Source: Magnetovibrio sp.
GTDB lineage: Bacteria; Pseudomonadota; Alphaproteobacteria; Rhodospirillales; Magnetovibrionaceae
Assembly: GCF_036568125.1 (NCBI RefSeq)
Contig: NZ_DATCTF010000004.1
Span: forward strand, 1-64,000
Direction: 5' to 3'
DNA: 64,000 bases
Position 1 is the stretch's first letter, and each line of letters opens with the position of its first letter. A model generated the notes under the pieces. That model was not told the origin of the DNA, made no database searches, and saw nothing but the letters and a program-made list of their open reading frames with translations. This document shows, one piece after another, positions 17,751 through 27,529 of the stretch. Made by a program: the position numbers and the translations under genes.

Positions 17751-18170
17751 ATGAACTGGGCGCACGCGCTGTTGATGGCGGAGCTGCTGCTAAAGGCCGC
17801 CGAAAAAATCGACACCGTTCCGCCCGCCGCCAACACGAAGGAGAACACTCTCATGGGTGATGAAGCCCCTATCGCGAGCCCGCAACCGGCCACCGTTGAC
17901 CCGACATTGACGCAACCGAGCAACACCGCATCCGTCACCGCCACGGATCAAGCAACCCAGGCGCAAATCGTCGAACCGCCAGCGGCCTCGGTTGCAACGC
18001 AATCCATCATCGCCAACGCCGTCGAACAGCCGGTCTCCTCACCAACATCGGCCGAGCTTCACCAGAGCATTTCCGATCTTGTGCGATTGGCGCAAATCCT
18101 CGATGCCAATCCTGATCTGTTCGATTTTCTAAAAAGCCTGACGGCAGCAGCGTCTGCATCGAAAGGCTGA
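17751..18170 (+). CDS. Hypothetical Ala/Pro/Thr-rich protein
   Basis: The 139-residue product is not recognised. A short amphipathic helix (NWAHALLMAELLLKAAEKID) starts the protein, followed by about 75 residues rich in Ala, Pro, Thr and Gln, probably disordered, and a C-terminal helical part (LHQSISDLVRLAQILDANPDLFDFLK). There is no signal peptide. GAAGG lies about 10 bases before the ATG. It is adjacent to and convergent with the Lon-like protease gene. Low complexity makes homology hard to judge. Confidence 0.6.
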   Translation: MNWAHALLMAELLLKAAEKIDTVPPAANTKENTLMGDEAPIASPQPATVDPTLTQPSNTASVTATDQATQAQIVEPPAASVATQSIIANAVEQPVSSPTSAELHQSISDLVRLAQILDANPDLFDFLKSLTAAASASKG

Positions 18171-20648
18171 TCAGGCGTCGCGTCGCTGCTCGACCTTGAT
18201 GATGGCGTTTGTAGGTGCTTGTGGTGCACCGGCTGAAAATGCCCGCACCTTGGCACCGAATTGACGCAACACCCGCGCCACCGCACGGTTTACACTGCCG
18301 ATAGGATACGTACCGTTTTCAGCCAGCTCTCCCGCCGGCACGCCGGTCAGGATTTCGATACCCTGATCGATTGTGTCCACAGCCCAAATGTTGAATTGTC
18401 CCGCTTTTACCGCCTCGACCACATCGTGACGCAACATCAGATGTTTGACGTTGGTCGCTGGGATGATCACACCTTGTTCGCCAGTCAAGCCGCGTGCAGC
18501 GCAAATATCGAAAAAGCCTTCGATTTTGTCGTTCACGCCGCCGATCGCCTGAACTCGGCCTTGCTGGTCGACCGAACCCGTTACCGCGATCGATTGCTTG
18601 ATCGGTATGCCTGCAATGGCCGACATCAGTGCGTATAGTTCCGTCGACGACGCGCTGTCGCCATCGATGCCGCCGTACGATTGCTCGAACACGATGCGCG
18701 CACTGAGCGCCAACGGCCCGTCTTGACCGAAGCGGGCGTTGAGAAAGCTTTCCAAAATCATCACGCCCTTGGAATGCAGCGGACCGCCCAATTCGACTTG
18801 GCGTTCAATGTCCACCAATTCGCCCTTGCCCAGGCTGACATTGACGGTGATGCGCGACGGACGGCCAAACGCGAAGGTGTCGAGCTGTAAAACCGATAGG
18901 CCGTTGATTTGGCCGACTTTCGCTCCGTTGGTTTCGATCACGAAGGTGCCGCGTTGGATTTCTTCCTGAAGTCGTTCGCGATAGCGGTCGGAACGATAGA
19001 TCTTCGCATCAATGGCTTCTTGAACGTGGCGGGCGGAAATGATTTTTTTGTTTTCGACTCCCGCCCAATAATCGGCTTCGCGCACCAAATCCACCACCGA
19101 TGCCATATGGGTGGTCAATTTTTCGGTGTCCCCGGCGATGCGCGCACCCTGTTCGATGATTCGCGCCACCGCCCCTTGATCAAGATGACGCAATCCTTCG
19201 CGCTCAACTTGACTGGCGAGCAGAGCGGCGTATTCCTTCACGCCGCTTTCGTCGCGGTCCATGGTGTTGGCGAAATCGGCGGCGACCTTGAACAGTTCCT
19301 TAAAGTCCGGGTCGTACATGCTGAGCAAATAATAGATCATCGGCTCGCCCAGCATCACCACCTTGACGTTTAAAGGGATGGGTTCGGGTTCCAACGAAAC
19401 GGTGGTTGCCCAACCCAATGATTCCGCCGGACTTTCAATGCGAATATGTCGGCCGCGCAACGCCCGTTTCAGGGTTTCCCAGGCAAACGGCTGCATCAGG
19501 ACGCGGCGCGCATCCAACACCAGATAGCCGCCGTTGGCGCGGTGCAAAGCGCCGGCCTTGATCAAATTGAAGTCCGTGACCAAGGTGCCCATCTGGCTGA
19601 GATGCTCGACCCGCCCCACCAAGTTGGGCTGCGTGGGGTGCTCTTCTTCGACCACCGGCGCGCCCACTTCAGGGTCGTCTTCGCAGGCCGAGTTGTCGAC
19701 GATGACATTGACCTGATAGCGGCGGAACGACCCCGCCCCCCCGGATGCGGAACGCTGACCGGGGATGGTAACGAGTTGCTGGCTTTGATCGGCGGATGGC
19801 AGAAAATCGGCGGCATGATCGATCACGTCTTGGCGTACGGCCTCCAAATACGTCATGACATTGGCGTGGTCGTGCCAACGTTTTTCCAGTTCTTCGATCA
19901 AATGGCCGACCGCGCGCTGGGTGACATCGCGATTGAGTTCGCGCAATTTTTCGCGATGCTCTTTTTCCCATTTGGGGATTTGCGCCAATATGTCTTCGAG
20001 CTGCGCTTGCAGTTCGGTCAGCGCGGCTTGGCGCGATTTCTGTTCTTCCTCGGATAATTTTTCAAACGCTTGCGGGGTCAACACCTCGCCATCTTGGACC
20101 GGGGCCAGCCCCAGACCCATCGGTGTGCGCACCAAAGCAATACCATTGTCTTCGGCGCGTTTCTGCAGCTTGGAAAACGCACCTTCATGGCGGGTCTTCA
20201 GCTCTTCTTCCAGCGCTTCTTTGCGCTGGCCGTAATCTTCGCTTTCGAACGCGGCAGGCAGCGCGCCTTGCAGTTCTTCGACCAGACGCTCCATGTCATC
20301 GCGCAAGGGGCAGGCCTTGCCCGGCGGTAATTCCACGGCACGCGGTTTGTGCGGATCTTCAAAATTGTTGACGTAGCACCAATCGGACTGGGTTTTCTGG
20401 GTTTTGGCCTCGCGCTGCAAAAACCGTAAAACCGTGCTGGATTTGCCGGTCCCTTCGGGACCGAACGCAAACAGATTATAGCCGTCATGGCACATACCGA
20501 TGGCGAAACGGATCGATTCCACCGCACGCGCTTGACCGATCACATTGTCTTGAGGCTTGAGGTCTTTGGTCGTCTTGAAGTTCAGTTGCGATTTTGGGCA
20601 CGCGGTGTAAAGAACTTCCGGCTTCAAGGGTTTGACGACGTTGCTCAC
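18171..20648 (-). CDS. Lon-like ATP-dependent protease (LonB/YcbZ type)
   Basis: The 825-residue protein joins an N-terminal AAA-like ATPase (Walker A GPEGTGKSS) with a long helical insertion and a C-terminal Lon proteolytic domain. The Ser-Lys dyad is in GDSASSTEL and GGVNDKIEGF. This matches the AAA_32/Lon_C family of putative Lon-like proteases, distinct from classical Lon by lacking the LAN domain. The substrates are unknown. A small metallopeptidase gene lies 35 bp upstream on the same strand, so two unrelated peptidases may be co-expressed. Confidence 0.93.
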   Translation of the reverse strand: MSNVVKPLKPEVLYTACPKSQLNFKTTKDLKPQDNVIGQARAVESIRFAIGMCHDGYNLFAFGPEGTGKSSTVLRFLQREAKTQKTQSDWCYVNNFEDPHKPRAVELPPGKACPLRDDMERLVEELQGALPAAFESEDYGQRKEALEEELKTRHEGAFSKLQKRAEDNGIALVRTPMGLGLAPVQDGEVLTPQAFEKLSEEEQKSRQAALTELQAQLEDILAQIPKWEKEHREKLRELNRDVTQRAVGHLIEELEKRWHDHANVMTYLEAVRQDVIDHAADFLPSADQSQQLVTIPGQRSASGGAGSFRRYQVNVIVDNSACEDDPEVGAPVVEEEHPTQPNLVGRVEHLSQMGTLVTDFNLIKAGALHRANGGYLVLDARRVLMQPFAWETLKRALRGRHIRIESPAESLGWATTVSLEPEPIPLNVKVVMLGEPMIYYLLSMYDPDFKELFKVAADFANTMDRDESGVKEYAALLASQVEREGLRHLDQGAVARIIEQGARIAGDTEKLTTHMASVVDLVREADYWAGVENKKIISARHVQEAIDAKIYRSDRYRERLQEEIQRGTFVIETNGAKVGQINGLSVLQLDTFAFGRPSRITVNVSLGKGELVDIERQVELGGPLHSKGVMILESFLNARFGQDGPLALSARIVFEQSYGGIDGDSASSTELYALMSAIAGIPIKQSIAVTGSVDQQGRVQAIGGVNDKIEGFFDICAARGLTGEQGVIIPATNVKHLMLRHDVVEAVKAGQFNIWAVDTIDQGIEILTGVPAGELAENGTYPIGSVNRAVARVLRQFGAKVRAFSAGAPQAPTNAIIKVEQRRDA

Positions 20649-20683
20649 TGAAAATGCTCCTCAGACTTTTAAGACACGTCCTC

Positions 20684-21097
20684 TTAAGCCGTTTCAGCCT
20701 CGGCGGCGGACTCGATGCGCTCCATGTCCGCGTCGCTGAGACCAAAATGATGGCCAATTTCGTGTATCAGAACATGGCGGATAAGATGTTGCAAATCCTC
20801 GCCACTCTCACACCAGTAATCCAAGATCGGACGACGGTAAAGAAAGATCATGTCCACGCCTTGCGGCGTATCGGCGAGACTTTTGTCGCCCAACGCGACG
20901 CCTTGATACAGGCCCAGCAGATCGAACGGGCTTTCCAGATCCATTTCGCGTTCGATTTCGGCATCTGGAAAATCGTCAATACGGATCACCACGCCGTCAG
21001 AAAATTGCGCCAGCTCGCGCGGCAAGACATCATAGGCCTTTCGGGCGATTGTTTCAAAATCGTCGAGTGACGGTGGTATCGTAAAGTTCATGTCCAT
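20684..21097 (-). CDS. Metallopeptidase family protein (zincin-like, PF06262)
   Basis: The 137-residue protein contains HVLIHEIGHHFGLSDADM, where HEIGHH gives the HExxH zinc site, and PQGVDMIFLYRRPILDYW, typical of the minigluzincin-like PF06262 family. Its function is not known. I start it at MDMNFTIPPSLDD (21097), because a longer frame to 21277 overlaps the pterin dehydratase gene on the other strand and has unconserved N-terminal sequence; the next Met at 21091 is also possible. The promoter region would be shared with that divergent gene. Confidence 0.87.
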   Translation of the reverse strand: MDMNFTIPPSLDDFETIARKAYDVLPRELAQFSDGVVIRIDDFPDAEIEREMDLESPFDLLGLYQGVALGDKSLADTPQGVDMIFLYRRPILDYWCESGEDLQHLIRHVLIHEIGHHFGLSDADMERIESAAEAETA

Positions 21098-21176
21098 GAC
21101 GTACACACTACCCGGCCTTGATCTCCCCGCCAAGGGACGCCAAGTGTCTTTTGTATAACAATAAAGGAGCCCCCTG

Positions 21177-21464
21177 ATGAGCGCCCTCCTCGATCCAAAA
21201 GCCATCGACGCACAGCTCGGTGAACTCGATGGTTGGCGACTGAGCCAAGACCGCGCCGCCATCGAAAAAAGCTTCACCTTTCGCGATTTTCCCGCCGCAT
21301 TTTCGTTTATGACCCGGGTCGCGTTCGTGGCAGAAAAGATGAACCATCATCCCAATTGGACCAACGTCTATAATCATGTCGATGTCCGCCTCAGCACCCA
21401 CGATGCCGGTGGCTTGACCATAAAGGATTTCGGCCTGGCCCAGGCCATTGACGGAATCCTCTAA
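21177..21464 (+). CDS. phhB: 4a-hydroxytetrahydrobiopterin dehydratase
   Basis: The 95-residue enzyme (pterin-4a-carbinolamine dehydratase, PCD/DCoH) recycles the pterin cofactor of aromatic amino acid hydroxylases. The signature [24 protein letters not shown] contains the catalytic His residues. Length and fold match the family. AGGAG lies 7 bases before the ATG. No phenylalanine hydroxylase gene is nearby, so its role here could be cofactor recycling or the molybdopterin-related function proposed for some homologues. Confidence 0.95.
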   Translation: MSALLDPKAIDAQLGELDGWRLSQDRAAIEKSFTFRDFPAAFSFMTRVAFVAEKMNHHPNWTNVYNHVDVRLSTHDAGGLTIKDFGLAQAIDGIL

Positions 21465-21633
21465 ACCACTTCCAATATTATAAAGCCCGTCTATTAAGCG
21501 CTTGGCGGACTTGCGCTTGTGCGCTTGTTGAACGATAGTTCACTGTCAGGCGCAAAAGTATTATAGATACTTTGTGTACGATGAATATCGATAGCGCGGA
21601 GCCCACGCGCGATTGAGGGCTTAAGGATAGAAG

Positions 21634-22422
21634 ATGGATTTTGCCACACTGATTGGCTTGGTGGTTGGCATCGGCGTGGTTGTCGGCGCTATTTTGGTCG
21701 GCTCCGGCCTTGATTTGTTTCTCAATTTGCCGGGATTCTTGATTGTGGTCGGCGGCACCCTGGCTGCTACGTTTGTCAAATTCCCCCTGCAAAATGTTTT
21801 TTCCGCATTTAAGACCGGGGCTTCCTCGGCATTGAAAAACGTTCGCGAAGACCCTCGCGGTCTGATCGAGGTATCCCTGGAACTCGCGGAAATGGCGCGC
21901 AAAAACGGTCTGCTGGCGTTGGAAGGCGCCGACATTAACAATCCATTCTTCAAACGCGGCATTAAATTGTGCGTCGATGGTCACCCCCTCGAAGTGGTGC
22001 GCAACGCCCTGATCCGCGATATGGAACTTTCCATCCATCGCCACGACGAAGGTGCGCATATTTTCAAGGCGATCGGTGATTCCGCCCCGGCGTTCGGCAT
22101 GATCGGAACCTTGGTTGGTTTGGTGCAGATGCTCGCCAACATGGACGACCCACAATCCATCGGCCCGGCCATGGCCGTGGCGCTGCTGACCACGCTCTAC
22201 GGTGCCGTGATCGCCAACCTGATCGCATTGCCCATTGCCGACAAGTTGGAAAGCAAAACCGAGGAAGAGCGCCTCACCAAAGAACTGATCCTCGAATCCA
22301 TCACGCAAATTCACGCCCGTCAAAGCCCGATGATCTTGGCCGACATTCTCGAAGGCTTCCTACCCGAAAATCAGCGCAATCGTTCGGACGATGATGACGA
22401 CGTGGACGAGGGCGAAGAATAA
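21634..22422 (+). CDS. motA: Flagellar motor stator protein MotA/PomA
   Basis: The 262-residue inner-membrane stator subunit has four hydrophobic segments. The conserved proline-bearing helix PAFGMIGTLVGLVQML (about residue 150) and the cytoplasmic loop with charged residues (MARKNGLLALEG...) are as in MotA/PomA. The C-terminus is unusually acidic (RSDDDDDVDEGEE). With the downstream MotB it forms the ion channel that drives the flagellum. The sequence style resembles the PomA sodium-type group more than E. coli MotA, but ion choice is inference. The stop overlaps the motB ATG by one base. Confidence 0.95.
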   Translation: MDFATLIGLVVGIGVVVGAILVGSGLDLFLNLPGFLIVVGGTLAATFVKFPLQNVFSAFKTGASSALKNVREDPRGLIEVSLELAEMARKNGLLALEGADINNPFFKRGIKLCVDGHPLEVVRNALIRDMELSIHRHDEGAHIFKAIGDSAPAFGMIGTLVGLVQMLANMDDPQSIGPAMAVALLTTLYGAVIANLIALPIADKLESKTEEERLTKELILESITQIHARQSPMILADILEGFLPENQRNRSDDDDDVDEGEE

Positions 22423-23348
22423 TGCCTCCCCCGCCTCCCAAGAAATGCGAAGCGGGCGCCCCGACGTGGATCGTCACATTTGCCGATCTGATGAGCTTGC
22501 TGCTAACCTTTTTTGTGTTGTTGCTGTCCTTTTCGGTCATGGAAGTCGATAAGTTCAAAAAGATCGCTGGCGCCATGAGCGACGCCTTCGGCCTTCAATC
22601 CATGGATAAAAAATCCGGCATCATCGAGTTGGACGGCAGCCCTGCGGCCGGCGCCACCAAACACGTGGTGCCGATCCCCATCCCCGAGATGGAGGTTACC
22701 GAACACGTCGCCCCCGACGAAGAAGACGTGGTCGAGGGCACGGAAGAACCAGTTCAAGCCGTGCCCGACAAGGCTGCCGAAAAAGCCAAACGCACCTTCA
22801 ACGATCTGCAAACCGTGATGGCCAGTGAGATTGCATCCGACGTCATGGACATCATTCGCGCTGGCAACGTCACCGTGGTACGCTTTCCAGACAAAGTCTC
22901 GTTCCCGTCCGGCAGCGGCGAATTTCGAGATGATTTCCTGCCCATTTTGACAAAATTTCTCACGGTCCTACAGGATTCCGAAGGGCAGATCATCATTTCC
23001 GGTCACACCGACGACCTGCCCATCTCGACCGATCAATACCGATCCAACTGGGACTTGTCCGCCAGCCGGGCCATTTCCGTGGCGCAGTACATTTTGAAGT
23101 ACACCTCGATCGACCCGAGCCGCATCACCGTGCAAGGCTTTGCCGATTCGCGGCCACTGGTGCCCAACGACAGCCCGGAAAATCGCTCCAAAAACCGCCG
23201 CGTCGAAATCACCATCCGATCTCTTAGCGACTCGGCATCCAACGGCGACGCCCCCATGAACGAACCCATCGATGAACCAGCCGAAGTACAGGTAGACGCA
23301 CCCATCGACTCATTCGTTCAAGATGTGGAGCCTGTTCCCGGGAACTGA
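22422..23348 (+). CDS. motB: Flagellar motor stator protein MotB/PomB
   Basis: The 308-residue subunit begins with a Pro-rich leader and a single membrane helix, TWIVTFADLMSLLLTFFVLLL, in which Asp after Phe-Ala is the ion-binding residue. A linker of about 80 residues rich in Glu, Val and Pro follows, then an OmpA-like peptidoglycan-binding domain with IIISGHTDDLPI and SKNRRVEI. A 40-residue acidic tail ends the protein. It is translationally coupled to motA. No other flagellar genes are close, so the stator is encoded apart from the main flagellar cluster. Confidence 0.95.
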   Translation: MPPPPPKKCEAGAPTWIVTFADLMSLLLTFFVLLLSFSVMEVDKFKKIAGAMSDAFGLQSMDKKSGIIELDGSPAAGATKHVVPIPIPEMEVTEHVAPDEEDVVEGTEEPVQAVPDKAAEKAKRTFNDLQTVMASEIASDVMDIIRAGNVTVVRFPDKVSFPSGSGEFRDDFLPILTKFLTVLQDSEGQIIISGHTDDLPISTDQYRSNWDLSASRAISVAQYILKYTSIDPSRITVQGFADSRPLVPNDSPENRSKNRRVEITIRSLSDSASNGDAPMNEPIDEPAEVQVDAPIDSFVQDVEPVPGN

Positions 23349-23356
23349 GCGGACGA

Positions 23357-24301
23357 CTAGACTTTTTCGACGCCGAGCGTCGCCACGCCCAACGCGGGCT
23401 GTACCGCCACTGCCTGACGATGCTTGGCTTCGCGGCGCGCAATGTAGATGCCGGACGCCACGATCACGGCCGAACCGGCCCAGGTCCACAGGTCGGGAAC
23501 TTCGGCGTAAGCGATGAAACCGATTGCCGCAACGAACGGAATTTGCACGAAGCCGAACGGCGCGATGAACGATGCATCAGCCGCGCCGAACGCCCGGTTG
23601 ATGGCCAAGTGCGCCGCCGTGGCGACAAACCCCAGCACCACCAACCAAATCCACACGTCTGCTTCGGGCCACGTCCACACCGTCAATGCGGGTGGCAGCG
23701 AAAAGATGCTCATATACACGCCCATCCACACCACCATGGCGTTGGGCGGTTCGGTTTTCGCCAACGATTTGTTTGACAACATCGCGCCCGCGATCAACGC
23801 CGCCGCCAACAAGGCCAGCAGTTGCGGCTGCCCGACTTCGTGAAAACCCGGGCGGATGATCAGCAACACGCCCGCAAACCCAACCACCGTCGCCAACCAG
23901 CGGCGCACCCCTACCTGTTCGCGCAAAAACAGTGCCGCGCCGGCCGTGGTGAACAACGGCGCGGAAAAGCTGATCGCCGTGGCTTCGGCGATGGGCATCA
24001 TCGTGAGCACGGAAAACCACGTCAGCATAGCGCCGATGCCGAACGCCGAACGGCGCACGTGGGCCCAGGTGCGAGTGGTACGGATCACCGCAATACCTGC
24101 CATCCATACCCACGGCAGCATCAACACCAACTGCGCGACGTTGCGAAAAAAGGCAATCTCAAAAGGGTGCAAATCGCCGGAAATGCTGCGCACCAGCAAG
24201 CTCAGCGTGGCCAGCAGACAGGCAGCCAAGGTCATCCACAGCGCCCCGCTTGCGGCGGGTGACAGGGCCAGAAATCGGGCGTGAAGCGCCTTGGGCGACA
24301 T
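23357..24301 (-). CDS. DMT-superfamily transporter (EamA repeats)
   Basis: The 314-residue protein has about ten membrane segments in two EamA repeats, for example ALWMTLAACLLATLSLLVRS... and LLALLAAALIAGAMLSNKSL. The loop between helices carries FSAPLFTTAGAALFLREQV, a common DMT motif. The C-terminal 25 residues are cytoplasmic. It may export amino acids, nucleobases or other metabolites; the substrate is not deducible. It converges on motB with an 8-bp gap. Confidence 0.9.
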   Translation of the reverse strand: MSPKALHARFLALSPAASGALWMTLAACLLATLSLLVRSISGDLHPFEIAFFRNVAQLVLMLPWVWMAGIAVIRTTRTWAHVRRSAFGIGAMLTWFSVLTMMPIAEATAISFSAPLFTTAGAALFLREQVGVRRWLATVVGFAGVLLIIRPGFHEVGQPQLLALLAAALIAGAMLSNKSLAKTEPPNAMVVWMGVYMSIFSLPPALTVWTWPEADVWIWLVVLGFVATAAHLAINRAFGAADASFIAPFGFVQIPFVAAIGFIAYAEVPDLWTWAGSAVIVASGIYIARREAKHRQAVAVQPALGVATLGVEKV

Positions 24302-24417
24302 GATGCGTCCTAAATATCAGGGTGAAGCTTTGCACCATATGGGGATTTGATGCGCCACACCACAACGTAAAGTGCGGATCAGGGTTGCGCCTTTCGCATT
24401 GCAATGACAATCGCGGC

Positions 24418-24708
24418 TTACGCTTGTTCGTCGTCGGAAGGCATTGGGTTGGAGCTGGCGGAAGCGGCCTCGGCGGCACGCTGACGACTGCGGCGATAAA
24501 CTGCCAGCGCCAACAGGCCGCCGCTGGAATGCATCACGATGTCCAGCCAATCGATGGGAGCCAACGTCAAGCCTTGCGACAACATTACGGCTTTTTGCAC
24601 CAGATGAGGTTCGGGCAAAATCGGCATGACCACATAAATCGCGCCGAAAAACATCGTCGGTCCAGGTGGCAGCTTGTCGAGAATGGTGTTCAGCATCGTC
24701 GTTCCCAT
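24418..24708 (-). CDS. Hypothetical small membrane-associated protein
   Basis: The 96-residue product is not recognised. Two moderately hydrophobic stretches (MFFGAIYVVMPILPEPHLVQ and IDWLDIVMHSSGGLLALAVY) may be membrane segments, followed by a basic then acidic tail. Starts at 24708 or at ATG 24696 (with GGGA just before) are both possible. Its position between two EamA transporter genes gives no clear hint of function. Confidence 0.6.
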   Translation of the reverse strand: MGTTMLNTILDKLPPGPTMFFGAIYVVMPILPEPHLVQKAVMLSQGLTLAPIDWLDIVMHSSGGLLALAVYRRSRQRAAEAASASSNPMPSDDEQA

Positions 24709-24861
24709 TGTTTGCTTGTGCCTCAAACGGCGTGGATTCGAGTCTTCGTTCCGAATACGTACACCCGCATCAGCCGTAAGGCCTAAACTGAGCCTTCACC
24801 AAAGTCAAATAAAGTGCTCATACTGCACACCCTCGAAGTATTTCGCGCCTAGGATCAGGTC

Positions 24862-25764
24862 ATGCCCAACAATACCCTATCGCTTTATGCCATTACGGTG
24901 CTGATTTGGGGCTCCACTTGGTATGTCATCAAATTGCAGTTGGGTGTGGTCGAACCGCAAGTTTCAGTCGTTTATCGGTTTGCGCTGGCCGCCGTATTGT
25001 TGATCGGCTGGTGCCTCATCAAAGGTAAAGACATGCGTTACAGCGCCCGCGATCACTTGTGGATGGCGGTGCAGGGGCTGTTTTTGTTTTCAGCCAACTA
25101 TGCGGTCTTTTACGTCGCTACCGGTATGGTCACCACCGGACTGATCGCGGTGGTATTTTCCACCATCGTCGGCTGGAATATTGTGCTGGGGCGGGTGTTT
25201 TTTCGCACCCCGGTGACGATGCAAATGTTATTGGGCGCACTGTGCGGCATCTGCGGTTTGGCGTTGGTGTTCTGGCCGGAAGTCTCAAACCTCAGTTTCA
25301 GGGACGAGGGCGCATATGGTCTTTATCTGTGCGTCATCGCAACCGTGCTGGCGAGCCTCGGCAATATGGCGTCGGCACGCAACCAAAAGCGTGGTTTGCC
25401 TGTCCTCCAAGTCAACGCCTACGGCATGGCTTACGGCGCGGCGTTCACGGCGGTGTACGCCTGGGCGAACGGCATGGCGTTCAACTGGGATGGAACGGTC
25501 CAGTACGTTGCTTCACTTTTTTATCTTTCGGTGTTCGGCTCGATCATCGCGTTCGGCACCTATCTCACCTTGCTGGGACGTATCGGCGCGGGTCAAGCGG
25601 CGTATGCCACGGTGTTGTTTCCGGTCGTGGCGTTGAGCCTGTCCGTGTGGCTGGAAGGTTATGTATTCACCCCCACCGCCTTGGCTGGCGCGGCCATGGT
25701 GCTGTTTGGCAACATTTTGGTTTTGGCAAAATCTAAACATTTCAATTGGTTAAAACAAAACTGA
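24862..25764 (+). CDS. DMT-superfamily transporter (EamA repeats)
   Basis: The 300-residue integral membrane protein has about ten helices in two EamA repeats. LYAITVLIWGSTWYVIKLQLG at the N-terminus and FGTYLTLLGRIGAGQAAYATVLFPVVAL near the C-terminus are typical of the family. It differs clearly from the neighbouring minus-strand transporter, so the two are not a recent duplication. Substrate unknown. An AGG lies 9 bases before the ATG. Confidence 0.9.
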   Translation: MPNNTLSLYAITVLIWGSTWYVIKLQLGVVEPQVSVVYRFALAAVLLIGWCLIKGKDMRYSARDHLWMAVQGLFLFSANYAVFYVATGMVTTGLIAVVFSTIVGWNIVLGRVFFRTPVTMQMLLGALCGICGLALVFWPEVSNLSFRDEGAYGLYLCVIATVLASLGNMASARNQKRGLPVLQVNAYGMAYGAAFTAVYAWANGMAFNWDGTVQYVASLFYLSVFGSIIAFGTYLTLLGRIGAGQAAYATVLFPVVALSLSVWLEGYVFTPTALAGAAMVLFGNILVLAKSKHFNWLKQN

Positions 25765-25851
25765 CCGCCAAAGGGTTGCATCACCCGCACCTTTCCGCCA
25801 TTTTGCGCAGCCAACCGCAATTCTACGTTCACAGAAAAACGGGAGCGCACT

Positions 25852-26439
25852 ATGCGAGGCTATTTCGGCGTCGGCGTTGAACGCATCAGTAAATCCATGA
25901 ACGCCGGGGCGATTTTTCGCACCGCGCACGCCTTCGGCGCCAGCTTCGTGTATACCGTGCAGGCAAAATACAAGCAGCATAAGGGTGCTCTGGCGGACAC
26001 CTCCAACGCCCTTGAACATCTGCCATTTTATGGCTTTCCCTCGGTCGATGAGATGCTGCTGCCGGACGGCTGCCGCTTGGTCGGGGTCGAACTGACCGAC
26101 GATGCCATCGATTTGCCGAGCTTTCGTCATCCCAGCCAATGCGCTTACGTGCTGGGACCGGAACGCGGCTCCCTGTCACCGGAAATGGTCGAAAAATGCG
26201 AATTCGTGCTGAAGATCCCCACCAGCTTTTGCATCAACGTTTCGGTCGCGGCCGCGGTGGTCTTATATGACCGCAGCCTATCCATGGGTCGGTTTGCCGA
26301 GCGACCGGTGCGCGCTGGTGGGCCGGTCAAACCGCTCGACGAGCACCAGCACGGCGGTCCGGTGTTGCGCCGACTGGAAAAATTCCGTCAAGATCCGCCC
26401 TTGGGCAAGGGCTTCGATCCCGAAGGATTCAGCGCATAA
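25852..26439 (+). CDS. TrmH/SpoU-family RNA methyltransferase
   Basis: The 195-residue protein has the SPOUT fold. The three family motifs are visible: NAGAIFRTAHAFGA (motif 1), YVLGPERGSLSPEMVEKCE (motif 2) and LKIPTSFCINVSVAAAVVLYDRS (motif 3). These bind SAM in the trefoil knot and methylate a ribose 2'-OH in tRNA or rRNA. The target is unknown. An extra C-terminal 40 residues are polar. The gene is preceded by GGAG, 11 bases from the ATG. Confidence 0.9.
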   Translation: MRGYFGVGVERISKSMNAGAIFRTAHAFGASFVYTVQAKYKQHKGALADTSNALEHLPFYGFPSVDEMLLPDGCRLVGVELTDDAIDLPSFRHPSQCAYVLGPERGSLSPEMVEKCEFVLKIPTSFCINVSVAAAVVLYDRSLSMGRFAERPVRAGGPVKPLDEHQHGGPVLRRLEKFRQDPPLGKGFDPEGFSA

Positions 26440-26448
26440 AACGAAGCA

Positions 26449-27459
26449 CTAGAACATAAGTCCGGGACCTTTACGGATTTCCCCGACCCGTTCGCCAAGG
26501 GTGCTGCGCACCGGCATCTCAATCAAATCGGCAAGCTCAGAGCGTGCCGCTTCAGGCAACAGACCCAGGCCATCCAAAATGCAGCCCATGGCCTGTTCGG
26601 ACGCGCGAATGGTGCCGTCATCGACTTTCAACGCGATGCCTAGACCTTTGGCAGGGATCATCGCGATGTGCACCCCTTCCGCGCCACCCTTGACAAGAAC
26701 CTCGCCTTTGCACGCCGTCATCACCCGGGTGTCGAAACGCTTGGTGCCCGCAACACACTGCGGGCATGCCACCATCGCCGCCATGACGCGATTTGCCGCC
26801 GCCTTGCGCGACGCGGCCAAATCCTTGGACATCATGCGCGCCATACCCCGCGCCAACGCATGCAACGGAAACGCAAACACCGGAATGCCGCAGCCATCCG
26901 ATCCGCACGGCGCCGAGCTGAGACTGACACCGGTCATCTCTTCAACGGTCTTGGTGACGCGTTGTTGCACCGGGTGATGGGCCCCGATGTAGCCTTTGGT
27001 CGCTTCACCCATGAACAAGGCCGTGGACAGAAATCCCGTATGTTTACCAGAGCAATTGTTGTGCGCGCGGGTGAACGGTTCATGCGCACTGCTCATCGCC
27101 TTGGTGACGTCCAACGAAATGGCTTCGCACACCCCGCATTCCAAATCGTCGACCGTCAAGCCGACACGCTCCAGCCATGCCGTCACACGTTCGACGTGGA
27201 ACGGTTCGCTGTTGTGCGAAGCGCACGCCAGGGCAATTTCTTCATCCCCCAGGCCGTAATGATCCGCCGCGCCGGTTTCGATCAAAGGCAAGGCTTGGAT
27301 CGGTTTGAGTGCCGAGCGTGGGTATACCAGAGCCTCCACATCGCCCCATGCATGGACCATTTGGCCGTCGGCATCGACCACGGCACAGGCGCCGCGATGG
27401 CGGCTTTCGACAAAGCCGGCGCGGGTAACTTCGATGAAGACGGGATTCGACGTGGTCAT
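26449..27459 (-). CDS. Asparaginase (PF06089, rhizobial type)
   Basis: The 336-residue protein belongs to the asparaginase family first described from Rhizobium, unrelated to the E. coli AnsA/AnsB fold and resembling serine-reactive enzymes. Family signatures include EVTRAGFVESRHRG, YPRSALKPIQALPLIETGA, LACASHNSEPFHV and the NNCSGKHTGFL segment, with Cys, Ser and Lys. It should hydrolyse L-asparagine to aspartate and ammonia in the cytosol. The start MTTSNPVF follows a plausible A/G-rich stretch. The divergent neighbour is the IalB-like gene. Confidence 0.9.
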   Translation of the reverse strand: MTTSNPVFIEVTRAGFVESRHRGACAVVDADGQMVHAWGDVEALVYPRSALKPIQALPLIETGAADHYGLGDEEIALACASHNSEPFHVERVTAWLERVGLTVDDLECGVCEAISLDVTKAMSSAHEPFTRAHNNCSGKHTGFLSTALFMGEATKGYIGAHHPVQQRVTKTVEEMTGVSLSSAPCGSDGCGIPVFAFPLHALARGMARMMSKDLAASRKAAANRVMAAMVACPQCVAGTKRFDTRVMTACKGEVLVKGGAEGVHIAMIPAKGLGIALKVDDGTIRASEQAMGCILDGLGLLPEAARSELADLIEMPVRSTLGERVGEIRKGPGLMF

Positions 27460-27529
27460 TGCGATGCGTTCCGTTTAAAGGCTTCCGGGTGGGGGTTGCC
27501 CGAACCAATCTGATGAGTAAACTGACACC

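Noticed and set aside
21098..21277. N-terminal extension of the metallopeptidase to 21277
   Set aside because: The extra residues are Ser/Arg-rich, not like the family, and overlap the divergent pterin dehydratase gene.
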